Shown here in pieces: positions 26,596 to 36,766 of a DNA stretch of 64,000 nt (its first letter is position 1; every line of letters starts with the position of its first letter). Below the pieces are notes generated by a model. It ran no database searches and was not told the DNA's origin. It saw only the letters and a list, made by a program, of their open reading frames with translations. This DNA is from Streptomyces sp. NBC_01497 (GTDB lineage Bacteria; Actinomycetota; Actinomycetes; Streptomycetales; Streptomycetaceae), in the NCBI RefSeq assembly GCF_036250695.1, contig NZ_CP109427.1, positions 5,704,001 through 5,768,000 of the forward strand, read 5' to 3'. The position numbers and the translations under genes were made by a program.

Positions 26596-26862
26596 TCAGC
26601 CCTGGAGGCCGTTCACGGTGGACGCCAGCGCCGACTTCTTGTTGGCGGCGGCGTTCTTGTGGATGACGCCCTTCGACGCGGCCTTGTCGAGCTCGCGGGA
26701 GGCGAGGCGGGCGGCCGCGGTGGCCTTCTCGACGTCGCCGGCCGCAGCGGCCTCACGGGTCTTGCGGATCGCGGTCTTCAGGGAGGACTTGACGGCCTTG
26801 TTGCGCAGGCGCGCCTTCTCGTTCGTCTTGTTCCGCTTGATCTGGGACTTGATGTTCGCCAC
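26596..26862 (-). CDS. rpsT: 30S ribosomal protein S20
   Basis: Primary 16S rRNA-binding protein of the small subunit. The 88 residues are the normal length: [37 protein letters not shown] followed by the S20 helical bundle ending [18 protein letters not shown] start at 26862 (minus strand) with AAAGG about 8 bases upstream; upstream in-frame sequence is Arg-rich and not homologous. Divergent from lepA. Confidence 0.97.
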   Translation of the reverse strand: MANIKSQIKRNKTNEKARLRNKAVKSSLKTAIRKTREAAAAGDVEKATAAARLASRELDKAASKGVIHKNAAANKKSALASTVNGLQG

Positions 26863-26947
26863 GAAAGAGCCTTTGCAGGTTCGGTGATCTTGAGTGATCT
26901 TCTTTGGGTGTGTGCCGCGTACGCGGACGCACGAGACACAGCTGTTC

Positions 26948-26977
26948 AGGCTAGCAGCCCCGGTATGACCGGCCCAA
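26948..26977 (-). promoter_or_regulatory. candidate rpsT promoter
   Basis: On the minus strand TTGGGC (26977-26972) and TAGCCT (26953-26948) are 18 bases apart, about 80 bases before the rpsT start. Confidence 0.45.
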
Positions 26978-27145
26978 ATCGGTCGCGGGCCGTCCGTCGT
27001 GGGACGATGGAGGCTGCGTATCGATCCGATCCGATGTCGACCCGAGACGAGACGACGCGCCCCTAAGGAAGTCAGCCGTGCGGACACCCCTCCGTACCGT
27101 GAGCGGCCTCGGCGGGGCGGCGCTCCTCAAGAATCAGGACCCTGC

Positions 27146-29017
27146 GTGCCCGCGACCCCTGTCAACGTGCCCGAGCCCAGCCGTACGGACCCGGCGCTGA
27201 TCCGTAACTTCTGCATCATCGCGCACATCGATCACGGCAAGTCCACGCTCGCCGACCGGATGCTCCAGCTGACCGGTGTCGTCGACCAGCGGCAGATGCG
27301 CGCTCAGTACCTCGACCGCATGGACATCGAGCGCGAGCGCGGCATCACGATCAAGTCCCAGGCCGTCCGGCTGCCGTGGGCGCCCCGCACCGGTGAGGAC
27401 CAGGGCAGGACCCACGTCCTCAACATGATCGACACCCCCGGGCACGTCGACTTCACCTACGAGGTGTCCCGCTCGCTCGCCGCCTGTGAGGGCACGGTCC
27501 TGCTGGTCGACGCGGCGCAGGGCATCGAGGCGCAGACCCTGGCTAACCTCTATCTGGCGATGGAGAACGACCTCACCATCGTCCCGGTGCTCAACAAGAT
27601 CGACCTGCCGGCCGCGCAGCCGGAGAAGTTCTCCGAGGAGCTGGCGAACCTGATCGGCTGCCAGCCGGAGGACGTGCTGAAGGTGTCCGCGAAGACCGGG
27701 CTCGGCGTGGACGTGCTGCTCGACAAGGTCGTCGCGGAGGTGCCCGCGCCGGTCGGTGTCGCCGATGCCCCCGCCCGCGCGATGATCTTCGACTCGGTCT
27801 ACGACTCGTACCGCGGCGTCGTCACGTACGTCCGTGTCATCGACGGTCAGCTGGGCAAGCGCGAGCGCATCAGGATGATGTCCACGGGCGCCACCCACGA
27901 ACTGCTGGAGATCGGCACCAACTCGCCGGAGATGCTCGCGGCCGACGGTCTCGGCGTGGGCGAGGTCGGCTACCTGATCACCGGGGTGAAGGACGTCCGG
28001 CAGTCCAAGGTCGGTGACACGATCACGTCCCACATCAAGGGCGCGACCGAGGCGCTGGGCGGTTACAAGGACCCGAAGCCGATGGTCTTCTCCGGGCTCT
28101 ACCCGCTGGACGGCTCCGACTACCCGGAGCTGCGCGACGCCCTGGAGAAGCTCCAGCTCAACGACGCGGCGCTGGTCTACGAGCCGGAGACGTCCGCGGC
28201 GCTCGGCTTCGGCTTCCGGGTGGGTTTCCTCGGGCTCCTGCACCTGGACGTGGTCCGGGAGCGCCTGGAGCGCGAGTTCGGCCTGGACCTGATCGCGACC
28301 GCGCCGAACGTCGTCTACCGGGTGGTGATGGAGGACGGCAAGGAGCACACCGTCACCAACCCGAGCGAGTTCCCCGAGGGCAAGATCGACGCGGTCTTCG
28401 AGCCGGTCGTACGGGCGACGATCCTCGCGCCGAGCGAGTTCATCGGCTCGATCATGGAGCTGTGCCAGACCCGGCGCGGCACCCTCCTCGGCATGGACTA
28501 CCTCTCCGAGGACCGGGTCGAGATCCGCTACACCCTGCCGCTCGCGGAGATCGTCTTCGACTTCTTCGACCAGTTGAAGTCGAAGACCCGCGGGTACGCC
28601 TCGCTGGACTACGAGCCCACCGGCGAGCAGTCCGCGGAGCTGGTGAAGGTCGACATCCTGCTGCACGGCGACAAGGTCGACGCCTTCTCCGCGATCACGC
28701 ACCGGGACCAGGCGTACGCCTACGGGGTGCGGCTCGTCGCCAAGCTGCGCGAGCTGATCCCGCGGCAGGCCTTCGAGGTGCCGGTGCAGGCCGCGATCGG
28801 CTCCCGGGTCATCGCGCGCGAGACGATCCGCGCCATCCGCAAGGATGTGCTGGCGAAGTGCTACGGCGGTGACATCTCCCGGAAGCGGAAGCTGCTGGAG
28901 AAGCAGAAGGAAGGCAAGAAGCGGATGAAGATGGTCGGCAGTGTGGAGGTGCCGCAGGAGGCCTTCATCGCGGTGCTGTCCAGCGACGATTCCGGTCCGG
29001 GCAAGGCGAAGAAGTAG
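27146..29017 (+). CDS. lepA: elongation factor 4 (LepA) GTPase
   Basis: Ribosome-associated translational GTPase that back-translocates or rescues stalled ribosomes. The 623-residue protein has G1 AHIDHGKST (about 25-33), RGITIKSQ (switch I), DTPGHVDF (G3), NKIDLP (G4), the EF-G-like beta-barrel domains and the LepA-specific C-terminal domain with [27 protein letters not shown] 27146 has AGGA about 6 bases upstream. Divergent from rpsT across 283 bases; a perfect terminator follows at 29049. Confidence 0.97.
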   Translation: MPATPVNVPEPSRTDPALIRNFCIIAHIDHGKSTLADRMLQLTGVVDQRQMRAQYLDRMDIERERGITIKSQAVRLPWAPRTGEDQGRTHVLNMIDTPGHVDFTYEVSRSLAACEGTVLLVDAAQGIEAQTLANLYLAMENDLTIVPVLNKIDLPAAQPEKFSEELANLIGCQPEDVLKVSAKTGLGVDVLLDKVVAEVPAPVGVADAPARAMIFDSVYDSYRGVVTYVRVIDGQLGKRERIRMMSTGATHELLEIGTNSPEMLAADGLGVGEVGYLITGVKDVRQSKVGDTITSHIKGATEALGGYKDPKPMVFSGLYPLDGSDYPELRDALEKLQLNDAALVYEPETSAALGFGFRVGFLGLLHLDVVRERLEREFGLDLIATAPNVVYRVVMEDGKEHTVTNPSEFPEGKIDAVFEPVVRATILAPSEFIGSIMELCQTRRGTLLGMDYLSEDRVEIRYTLPLAEIVFDFFDQLKSKTRGYASLDYEPTGEQSAELVKVDILLHGDKVDAFSAITHRDQAYAYGVRLVAKLRELIPRQAFEVPVQAAIGSRVIARETIRAIRKDVLAKCYGGDISRKRKLLEKQKEGKKRMKMVGSVEVPQEAFIAVLSSDDSGPGKAKK

Positions 29018-29048
29018 GCAGGGGCGGGCCGGCGGAGCCGGTCTCGTC

Positions 29049-29079
29049 AGCCCCCGCGACGCACGGCGTCGCGGGGGCT
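29049..29079 (+). terminator. lepA terminator
   Basis: AGCCCCCGCGACG and CGTCGCGGGGGCT form a perfect 13-base-pair stem with loop CACGG. Confidence 0.88.
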
Positions 29080-29179
29080 CTCCCATATGTCCGCCATGTG
29101 TCCGGCCTGTGCTCGGCGCTCACGGTGTGTGGGAAATGTCGCCCCTCTTACGCGCGTGCGACCTGGGCCCTAGTCTGAT

Positions 29180-29209
29180 TACCGATCGGTAGCTACTTGT
29201 CGGTCGGTT
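29180..29209. promoter_or_regulatory. palindromic operator candidate upstream of the acyl-CoA ligase
   Basis: TACCGATCGGTA (29180-29191) is a perfect 12-base palindrome, followed by the related TGTCGGTCGGTTA about 8 bases on. CGGT-containing dyads are typical of TetR-family operators. It lies about 90 bases before the start codon. Confidence 0.5.
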
Positions 29210-29278
29210 ACTTGAACGCCATACGTCTCAGGATCAGATGCATCGTGCGGTACGACCCGTACGGTTCCGGAGGAAGCC

Positions 29279-31168
29279 GTGAGCGACACCCAGAACTTGA
29301 TCGAGAACCGGCCGCCCTCCGTGGCGACTCTCTTCATTGAGCGCGTGGCCGCCACGCCCGAGGCCGAGGCGTTCCGCTACCCCGTGCCCCCCGCGTCGGG
29401 CACGGGCCCCGACGACTGGCACTCCCTGACCTGGGGCGGGACCGCGGAGCGGGTCTACAACATCTCGGCAGGGCTCATCGCGCTCGGCGTGCGGCCCGAG
29501 GAGCGGGTCTCCCTCGCCTCGTCGACGCGGATCGAGTGGATCCTCGCCGACTTCGGGGTGATGTGCGCGGGCGCCGCCACGACCACCATCTACCCGTCGA
29601 CCAACGCCGACGAGTCCGTCTTCATCCTGTCGGACTCCGGCAGTCGCGTACTGATCGCCGAGGACGCCGCCCAGCTGGCCAAGGTGCGCGCCCACCGCGC
29701 GGAACTGCCCGACCTCGCCCATGTCGTGGTGATCGAGGCGGCCGACGCCACGCCGGTCCCGGACGACCCGGAGGGCTGGGTGCTCTCCCTCGACGCGGTG
29801 GAGAAGCTCGGCGCCGGGGAGCTGGCCGTCCGGCCCGACGCCGTCAGGCAGCGGATCGACGCCCTCAAGGCCGACCAGCTCGCCACTCTCATCTACACCT
29901 CGGGTACCACCGGGCGGCCCAAGGGCGTACGGCTGCGGCACGACTCCTGGTCGTACATGGCGAAGGCCATGGCGGCGACGGGTCTGATCTCCGCCGAGGA
30001 CGTGCAGTACCTGTGGCTGCCGCTCGCGCACGTCTTCGGGAAGATGCTGACGTCGGGCCAGATCGAGGTCGGGCACGTCACGGCCGTCGACGGGCGCGTC
30101 GACAAGATCATCGAGAATCTGCCGGTCGTGAAGCCGACGTACATGGCGGCCGTCCCGCGGATCTTCGAGAAGGTCTACAACGGCGTCGCCGCCAAGGCGC
30201 GTGCGGGCGGCTCGGCCAAGTACAAGATCTTCCAGTGGGCGGCCCAGGTCGCCCGCGAGTCGGCGAGGGTCTCGCAGGAGAACTTCCAGCGCACCGGCAA
30301 CGACTCCCTGCCCTTCGCGCTGGCCGCGAAGCACAAGGTCGCGGACGCCCTCGTGTTCGCGAAGATCCGGGAGGCGTTCGGCGGCAGACTCCGCGCGGCC
30401 GTCTCCGGGTCGGCGGCGCTCGCCCCCGACATCAGCTACTTCTTCTCCGGCGCGGGTGTGCCCGTCCTGGAGGGGTACGGGCTCACCGAGACGAGTGCCG
30501 CCTGTTTCGTGAACCCGGGCCCCGCCTACCGCACGGGCACGGTCGGCAAGCCCATGCCGGGCACCGAGGTGCGCATCGCCGACGACGGCGAGATCCTGAT
30601 CCGCAACCCTGCGGTCATGGTCGGCTACCACGGGCTGCCGGACAAGACGGCCGAGGTGCTGGAGGCCGACGGCTGGTTCCACACCGGTGACATCGGCGAG
30701 CTGTCGACCGACGGATACCTGAAGATCACCGACCGCAAGAAGGATCTCATCAAGACGTCGGGCGGCAAGTACATCTCGCCCGCGGAGGTGGAGACCCAGT
30801 TCAAGGCGGTCTGTCCGTTCGTCTCGAACATCCTGGTGGTCGGCGGGGGCCGCAACTTCTGCAGCGCCCTCATCACCCTGGAGGAGCCGACGATCGCGCA
30901 GTGGGCCGCCGAGCACGGCCTCGGTGGGAAGCCGTACGCCGAGATCATGGCGGCGCCCGAGACGGAGCGGCTGATCGACGGCTACGTCCAGCGTCTCAAC
31001 GACGGGTTGCAGCGCTGGCAGACCATCAGGAAGTTCCGCCTCCTGCCGCGTGACCTCGACATCGAACACGGCGAGCTGACGCCGAGCCTCAAGCTCAAGC
31101 GGCCCGTGGTGGAGCGCGAGTACAAGGACCTCATCGAGGACATGTACGCGGGAACGCGCGAGGCGTGA
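29279..31168 (+). CDS. long-chain fatty acyl-CoA synthetase (AMP-binding)
   Basis: FadD-like ligase that activates fatty acids to acyl-CoA through an acyl-AMP. In the 629-residue protein the AMP/P-loop motif is LIYTSGTTGRPKGV near residues 203-217; LEGYGLTETSAACF (A5), DGWFHTGDIGEL (A7), ITDRKKDLIKTSGGKYISP (A8) and a Lys-rich A10 end (LTPSLKLKR) are all present. GTG start with a strong GGAGGA. A palindromic operator candidate lies upstream. No other fatty-acid gene is adjacent. Confidence 0.93.
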   Translation: MSDTQNLIENRPPSVATLFIERVAATPEAEAFRYPVPPASGTGPDDWHSLTWGGTAERVYNISAGLIALGVRPEERVSLASSTRIEWILADFGVMCAGAATTTIYPSTNADESVFILSDSGSRVLIAEDAAQLAKVRAHRAELPDLAHVVVIEAADATPVPDDPEGWVLSLDAVEKLGAGELAVRPDAVRQRIDALKADQLATLIYTSGTTGRPKGVRLRHDSWSYMAKAMAATGLISAEDVQYLWLPLAHVFGKMLTSGQIEVGHVTAVDGRVDKIIENLPVVKPTYMAAVPRIFEKVYNGVAAKARAGGSAKYKIFQWAAQVARESARVSQENFQRTGNDSLPFALAAKHKVADALVFAKIREAFGGRLRAAVSGSAALAPDISYFFSGAGVPVLEGYGLTETSAACFVNPGPAYRTGTVGKPMPGTEVRIADDGEILIRNPAVMVGYHGLPDKTAEVLEADGWFHTGDIGELSTDGYLKITDRKKDLIKTSGGKYISPAEVETQFKAVCPFVSNILVVGGGRNFCSALITLEEPTIAQWAAEHGLGGKPYAEIMAAPETERLIDGYVQRLNDGLQRWQTIRKFRLLPRDLDIEHGELTPSLKLKRPVVEREYKDLIEDMYAGTREA

Positions 31169-31587
31169 ACACGGGCTGCCCGGTGTCCGCGAGCCGCGTG
31201 GTCCGAGTGTTCGCCCGGCGTGTACCGCCGCGCGGAATGTGTGAGGTGCCGGTGTGAGCGTCGCCCGGTGTGTGTGAGCCTGCCCGTCCCCCCGGTGAGC
31301 CGTCCGGTCCGCAGGGGCCGGGCGGCTCACGCGCGTGCGGCGCCCCGAGCGTGCGCCTGCGTACGCCGGTACGCGAATCGGGGCGGACCCGCGTGAGACG
31401 GATGTTCTACGCGGACCGGCCAGGATGGTCTCCGGGTGCGTAATCTCTGCCCTTCTCCCGGGCCTTTTAGGTGACTTGGCGTACGCGGGCCGAGTCTGTC
31501 TGCCACCCTTGCCGAATCAACCGACGCGGTGCGGGTGCCGTGCCGGGATATCGAACACGCAGCACACAACCGGACGCGGGAGCCGCA
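31169..31587. other. 419-base gap without a gene
   Basis: Contains the hairpin at 31295-31330, then a GC-rich stretch up to the SpoIIE phosphatase. In-frame sequence from 31471 upstream of the chosen GTG is Arg/Cys-rich and lacks a ribosome site. Confidence 0.55.
31295..31330 (+). terminator. hairpin after the acyl-CoA ligase
   Basis: GTGAGCCGTCCGGTCC and GGCCGGGCGGCTCAC pair over about 15 positions (with G-U pairs), without a T run. Confidence 0.55.
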
Positions 31588-34290
31588 GTGGGGCCCATTC
31601 CGATCCAGCGTGCGAACGACCCCGAGAACACGCGCGGGGCACGGTCCGGGGCCGGCACGCCGCCCTTCGTCCGTATCAGTCTGGAGAGCGACCCGGTCGC
31701 CCCGGCGGAGGCGCGGCGGCTGGTGCGTGCCGCCCTCGCCGAATGGACCGCTCTCGGCCTGCTGGGCCCGTGCGCCTTCTGCGGCGCGAACGCGGGCGGT
31801 GGGGGCGAGGTGCCCGGGGAGCGCGCGGGTGTGCCCGGGGCGGGCGGTCCCTCCGGGCTGCCCGGATCCTCCGGGTTCGCCGATGACGCCGATGACGCCG
31901 GGATCACCGGGGACGCTGGAAACGCCGCGCTCGCCGGGGACGCCGAGAACGCTGAGCCGGCCGGGGTCTCCGCGTGCACCGGGGGCCCCGGGGCCGACGA
32001 GACGGCCGGGACCACCGGGTGCCGTGGGTCCGCCGGGGCTCCGCGGGACGGCGGGGACACCCTGCTCGGTGCGCACCACCACCCCCTCGCCGTGGACGGC
32101 GTGGTGCTGGTCGGGACCGCCGGCGAGGCGCTGAACACCGGCCCGGGGGACCGGCCGGCCGGAGCCGGGCCCGCGGGGGCCGCCCCGGGGCCCGCCGCGG
32201 AGGCCGGTTCCGCCCCCGGGTCCCCGCACCTCGCGGAGTCCGGGGCCGACGCCTGGGCGCCGCGCGCCGCGAGCGGTGCCGTCTGCCCGCCCGGCGGACA
32301 CAGCACGGACCTGATCGCCGACGACGCCGCGCTGATCGCCGACGAACTCGTCACCAACGCCGTGGTGCACGCCGGCACCTCCGTGGAAGTGCGCTGCCGG
32401 CTCACGGAACGGCCCCCGGCGGACTGGGCCGTGGCGCAGGGCGCCGAGGAGGAGGCCCCCGGGCTGCTGGTGGAGGTCTCCGACCACCATCCCTCCCGGG
32501 CGCCTGCCGACCCCGGGACGCCGTACGGGCGCTCGGGGCCCTACACGGCCGAGTACGGACGCGGGCTGCAGATCGTGGCGTCCCTGGCGGAGCGCTGGGG
32601 CGTCACCTACCGGACGGGGCTCAAGACGGTCTGGGCCCGGATCGCCCTCGACGGTACGGGCACCGCCGGCCGGCTGCCCGTCAGGGCGGACGAGGAGGTC
32701 CCCGACCGGGCCGGGGGCGGCAGCGCACGGGCCGAGACCGACTGGCGCGGGCACGGCGCCCTGTCGTTCCTCGCCGAGACGTCCGACCTGCTGGCGGGCC
32801 AGCTGGACGAGGAACTGGTCGCGGCGCTGGCCGGGCAGTTGCTGGTGCCGAGGCTCGCCGAGTGGTGCGCGGTCTGGCTCGACGGCTCGGGTACGTCCTC
32901 CCGCCTCGCGGGCGTGTGGCACGCGGACGAGGCACGCGTGGAGGGGCTGCGCGCCCTGCTGGAGAGACGGCCGCCCCGGCCCATGGACCCGCCGTACCCG
33001 GGTCCTGTGGAGATCCCGGGGCCCGGCACGGAGTACGACGGGGGGCCTGCGGACAGCGGCCGGCCGCTGTCCGCAGGCCGGGCCTCCCACGCAACCGGCA
33101 GCACGGGCAGCGCTGTTCGGGGCACCGCCGCCGTCACCGGTGGCGACGCGCCCGGTCAGGGGCCGGGTCCCGGCGCTCAGGAGGACTTTGGCCCCGGCGA
33201 GGGGGCCCTTCCCGGGCCGGGTGACGGGCCCGACGTCATGCCTGTGGGCGTCACCCTGTCCTGCCGGCTGGTGACCAACGGCAGACCCGTCGGCACGCTC
33301 CTGCTCGGCAGACCGGGCAAGGCGCCGGTTCCTGACGAGATCGTCGAGCTGATCGAGGACTTCGCACGCCGCGTGGCCCTCGCGGTCGGCGCGGCGCGCC
33401 GCTACACCCGGCAGGCCACCATCAGCCGGGTGCTCCAGCGCGGACTGCTGCCGAGCCAGGTCGCCAGGATCCCCGGCGTGGCCAGCGGGCTGGTCTACGA
33501 GCCGAGCGACGAGGGACTCGCGGGCGGGGACTTCTACGACGTGTTCCACTGCCCCGGCGACCGCTGGTGCTTCATGCTCGGCGACGTGCAGGGCAGCGGC
33601 CCCGAGGCGGCCGTCGTGACCGGCCTCGCCCGGCCCTGGCTGCGGCTGCTGGGACGGGAGGGCTACCAGGTGGGCGAGGTGCTGGACCGGCTCAACCGGC
33701 TGCTGCTCGACGACGCGACGGAGGCGGCGGAGGCCGCGTCCGCGATGGCGGCGGCGAGCGCGGCGGAGACCATGGCGGCGGGCGAGGCGATGGCGGCCGG
33801 GCTGCCGCTGACGGACCTGCCCCTGCCCGAACTGCCCGTCGTCGGCGCCTCGGAGGGCTACCACCCGCGTTTCCTGTCGCTGCTGTACGGGGAGCTCGTG
33901 CCCCTTCCCGTCGGCGGCAAGGGCGGTGGCGCGCGCTGCACGGTGGCCAGCGCCGGGCATCCGCTGCCGCTCCTGTTGCGCCCGGACGGGAGCGTACGGC
34001 CCGCCGCCGAGCCGCAGCTGCTGCTCGGGGTCGCCGAGAACACCCCGTACGAGAGCCAGACCTTCGATCTGGAGCCGGGGGACACCCTGCTCTGCGTCAC
34101 GGACGGCGTGAGCGAGCGCCGCTCCGGCGGCCGGATGCTGGACGACGGCGACGGGCTCGCGCGCGCCCTCTCCCAGTGCGCGGGGCTGACGGCGGAGGCC
34201 GTGGCCGAGCGCATCCGGCGGCTGGTGCACGACTTCGACGGGGCGCCGCCGGACGACGACCTGGCGCTGCTGGTGTTCCAGGCGGAGTGA
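31588..34290 (+). CDS. SpoIIE-type PP2C phosphatase with HATPase and GAF modules
   Basis: A 900-residue signalling protein. A low-complexity Gly/Asp/Ala-rich insert (about 70-230) is followed by an anti-sigma-type HATPase (about 240-355: N-box ADELVTNAVVHAG, later GRGLQIVASLAERWG), a GAF-like region (about 390-600) and a C-terminal SpoIIE/PPM phosphatase (about 610-900: RVLQRGLLPSQ, GGDFYDVF, GDVQGSGPEAA, CVTDGVSERR, PPDDDLALLVF). The metal-binding aspartates are present. Such proteins dephosphorylate anti-anti-sigma factors, and the HATPase could phosphorylate the same partner. GTG 31588 with GGGAG upstream is chosen; an open frame extends to 31471. No sigma or anti-sigma gene is adjacent. 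Confidence 0.9.
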   Translation: MGPIPIQRANDPENTRGARSGAGTPPFVRISLESDPVAPAEARRLVRAALAEWTALGLLGPCAFCGANAGGGGEVPGERAGVPGAGGPSGLPGSSGFADDADDAGITGDAGNAALAGDAENAEPAGVSACTGGPGADETAGTTGCRGSAGAPRDGGDTLLGAHHHPLAVDGVVLVGTAGEALNTGPGDRPAGAGPAGAAPGPAAEAGSAPGSPHLAESGADAWAPRAASGAVCPPGGHSTDLIADDAALIADELVTNAVVHAGTSVEVRCRLTERPPADWAVAQGAEEEAPGLLVEVSDHHPSRAPADPGTPYGRSGPYTAEYGRGLQIVASLAERWGVTYRTGLKTVWARIALDGTGTAGRLPVRADEEVPDRAGGGSARAETDWRGHGALSFLAETSDLLAGQLDEELVAALAGQLLVPRLAEWCAVWLDGSGTSSRLAGVWHADEARVEGLRALLERRPPRPMDPPYPGPVEIPGPGTEYDGGPADSGRPLSAGRASHATGSTGSAVRGTAAVTGGDAPGQGPGPGAQEDFGPGEGALPGPGDGPDVMPVGVTLSCRLVTNGRPVGTLLLGRPGKAPVPDEIVELIEDFARRVALAVGAARRYTRQATISRVLQRGLLPSQVARIPGVASGLVYEPSDEGLAGGDFYDVFHCPGDRWCFMLGDVQGSGPEAAVVTGLARPWLRLLGREGYQVGEVLDRLNRLLLDDATEAAEAASAMAAASAAETMAAGEAMAAGLPLTDLPLPELPVVGASEGYHPRFLSLLYGELVPLPVGGKGGGARCTVASAGHPLPLLLRPDGSVRPAAEPQLLLGVAENTPYESQTFDLEPGDTLLCVTDGVSERRSGGRMLDDGDGLARALSQCAGLTAEAVAERIRRLVHDFDGAPPDDDLALLVFQAE

Positions 34291-34451
34291 GCGGACGGCC
34301 GCGCGGACGGCGGGAACGGGGCGGGCGGAGCGCCCGGGTCCCGGGCGTCCGGGCCCCGGCGCACGGGCTCGCGCGGTCTCCCGGGCAGCACCCGGCGGGC
34401 CCCAGGAGCGGGGGAACAGGGGAACACGCGGCGTACGGGACAATGGAGGGC

Positions 34452-35684
34452 ATGCCCTCCGCACTGCCCGACGGCGACCCCGTGCCCGAGACCGGGGAAC
34501 TGCCCGCGTCCGCCCTCGTCGGCGCGGCCGACCGGCCCCTCGGCTTCTACCTGCACGTCCCGTACTGCGCGACGCGCTGCGGCTACTGCGACTTCAACAC
34601 GTACACCGCGACCGAGCTGCGCGGTTCCGGCGGCGTTCTCGCCTCGCGTGACAACTACGCGGGCATCCTCGCGGACGAGGTCCGCCTCGCCCGCAAGGTG
34701 CTGGGCGACGACCCCCGCCCGGTGCGCACGGTCTTCGTCGGCGGCGGTACGCCCACCCTGCTGGACCCCGCCGACCTGGTGGGCATGCTCGCGGCGGTCC
34801 GTGACGAGTTCGGCCTCGCCGACGACGCGGAGATCACGACGGAGGCGAACCCGGAGTCCGTGGACCCGGCGTATCTGGCGGCCCTGCGGGAGGGCGGCTT
34901 CAACCGTGTCTCGTTCGGCATGCAGAGCGCCCGGCAGGACGTGCTGCGGATCCTGGAGCGCAACCACACCCCCGGCCGCCCCGAGGCCTGCGTGGCCGAG
35001 GCCCGTGCCGCCGGGTTCGAGCACGTCAACCTCGACCTGATCTACGGCACTCCCGGGGAGAGCGACGACGACTGGCGCGCGTCCCTCGACGCGGCCGTCG
35101 GGGCGGGCCCGGACCATGTGTCGGCGTACGCGCTGATCGTGGAGGAGGGCACGCGCCTCGCCCGCCGAATCCGGCGCGGTGAGATCCCGATGACGGACGA
35201 CGACGAGCACGCCGACCGCTACCTGATCGCGGACGAGGTGCTGTCCGCGGCGGGCTTCTCCTGGTACGAGGTGTCCAACTGGGCCACCGGTGAGGCCGCG
35301 CGCTGCCTGCACAACGAGCTGTACTGGCGCGGAGCGGACTGGTGGGGCGCGGGCCCCGGCGCCCACAGCCACGTGGGCGGGGTGCGCTGGTGGAACGTGA
35401 AGCATCCCGGCGCGTACGCCGCCGCGCTCGCCGGGGGCCGCACCCCGGCCGCTGGCCGGGAGCTGCTCACCGCAGAGGACCGGCGCGTGGAGCGGATCAT
35501 GCTGGAACTGCGGCTGCGTGAGGGCGTCCCGCTCGGCCTGCTGCACGAGGACGGCCTGCGCGCGGCGGACCGGGCCGTACGGGACGGCCTGCTGGAGCCG
35601 GCTTCCCACGAGGCGGGCCATGCGGTCCTCACCCTGCGTGGCCGGCTGCTGGCCGACGCGGTGATCAGGGACCTGGTGGACTGA
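34452..35684 (+). CDS. hemW: radical SAM heme chaperone HemW
   Basis: A 410-residue radical SAM protein (formerly HemN-like). The [4Fe-4S] cysteines are C39, C43 and C46 in YLHVPYCATRCGYCDFN; FVGGGTPTLL and TEANPESVD follow, and the HemN C-terminal domain is present (LYWRGADWWGAGPGAHSH). HemW inserts heme into respiratory proteins; CxxxCxYC together with the HemW-type N-terminus fits it better than the CPDH HemN. ATG 34452 is 7 bases after GACAAT, suggesting a leaderless start; ATG 34443 would add three residues. Convergent with the DUF3097 gene. Confidence 0.93.
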   Translation: MPSALPDGDPVPETGELPASALVGAADRPLGFYLHVPYCATRCGYCDFNTYTATELRGSGGVLASRDNYAGILADEVRLARKVLGDDPRPVRTVFVGGGTPTLLDPADLVGMLAAVRDEFGLADDAEITTEANPESVDPAYLAALREGGFNRVSFGMQSARQDVLRILERNHTPGRPEACVAEARAAGFEHVNLDLIYGTPGESDDDWRASLDAAVGAGPDHVSAYALIVEEGTRLARRIRRGEIPMTDDDEHADRYLIADEVLSAAGFSWYEVSNWATGEAARCLHNELYWRGADWWGAGPGAHSHVGGVRWWNVKHPGAYAAALAGGRTPAAGRELLTAEDRRVERIMLELRLREGVPLGLLHEDGLRAADRAVRDGLLEPASHEAGHAVLTLRGRLLADAVIRDLVD

Positions 35685-35744
35685 GGGCGCCCGGCCGGCC
35701 TCCGCGCACGTCCCCGGCGGACCACGGCGCGCGGACGGCCGCCG

Positions 35745-36578
35745 TCAGGGTCCTTCGGGGCCGCCGATCGTGACGAAGTCGATCAACTCCTCGACCCGGC
35801 CGAGCAGTTCCGGCTCCAGGTCGCGGTAGGAGCGGACCGACGCGAGGATGCGCTGCCAGGCCGCGCCGGTGTTCTCCGGCCAGCCGAGGGCACGGCAGAC
35901 GCCCGTCTTCCAGTCCTCGCCCCGGGGGACGCGGGGCCATGCGGCGATGCCCACCGATGACGGCTTCACCGCTTCCCACACGTCGATGTACGGGTGACCG
36001 ACCACGAGCACGTCCGCGCCGGACGCCGCCGCCGCGATGCGGGACTCCTTCGTGCCGGGCACCAGGTGGTCGACGAGTACGCCGAGGCGCGCGTCCGGTC
36101 CCGGAGCGAAGTCGGCGACGACCGCCGGGAGGTCGTCCACGCCGCCCAGGTACTCCACGACCACCCCCTCGATGCGCAGGTCGTCGCCCCAGACCCGCTC
36201 CACCAGCTCCGCGTCGTGCCGGCCCTCGACGTAGATGCGGCCCGCCCTGGCCACCCGCGCGCGGGCACCGGGTACGGCGACCGAGCCGGACGCCGTGCGG
36301 GACGGCGCCTTCGGGCCCCCGCCGGGGGCCGGGCGGACGAGGGTGACCGGCTTGCCCTCCAGCAGGAACGCGGCGGGCTCCATGGGGAAGACGCGGTGCT
36401 TGCCGAAGCGGTCCTCCAGGGTGACCGTCGGGCCCTGCGCGGTCTTCTCGCAGCGGATCACCGCGCCGCAGAACCCGCTCGACACCTCCTCGACGACCAG
36501 ATCGGCCTCGGCCGGGACCTCGGGGACGGGCGTGGAGCGCTTCCACGGGGGCGTCAGATCAGGGCTGTAACTCCGCAC
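35745..36578 (-). CDS. DUF3097 family protein
   Basis: A 277-residue actinobacterial protein of unknown function. Recognisable parts are the start RSYSPDLTPPWKRSTPVPEVPAE, a small beta domain (EEVSSGFCGAVIRCEKTAQGPTVTLEDRFGKHRVFPM), and a Toprim-like region GRIYVEGRHDAELVERVWGDDLRIEGVVVEYLGGVDDLP with LGVLVDHLVPGTKESRIA; the acidic residues in EGRHDAEL and DHLVPG would fit a metal site (inference). GTG start; TAAGGT ends 6 bases upstream on the minus strand, again a leaderless layout. Convergent with hemW. Confidence 0.88.
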   Translation of the reverse strand: MRSYSPDLTPPWKRSTPVPEVPAEADLVVEEVSSGFCGAVIRCEKTAQGPTVTLEDRFGKHRVFPMEPAAFLLEGKPVTLVRPAPGGGPKAPSRTASGSVAVPGARARVARAGRIYVEGRHDAELVERVWGDDLRIEGVVVEYLGGVDDLPAVVADFAPGPDARLGVLVDHLVPGTKESRIAAAASGADVLVVGHPYIDVWEAVKPSSVGIAAWPRVPRGEDWKTGVCRALGWPENTGAAWQRILASVRSYRDLEPELLGRVEELIDFVTIGGPEGP

Positions 36579-36766
36579 GCGCCGACCTTATGCCGATCAC
36601 GGCCCGATGTCCCGGCCCCGCCCCTCCTTCGCGCCGCGCCCGGCACGGTCGGGCCGCTCCGGAACACCCGGCCCCGAACACCGCCACCGCACCACCGTCA
36701 GCGGAACACCCGCCCCAGAACGCCCCCCGACAACCCCCGGCGACCCCCCGCGACACCCGCCACCGG

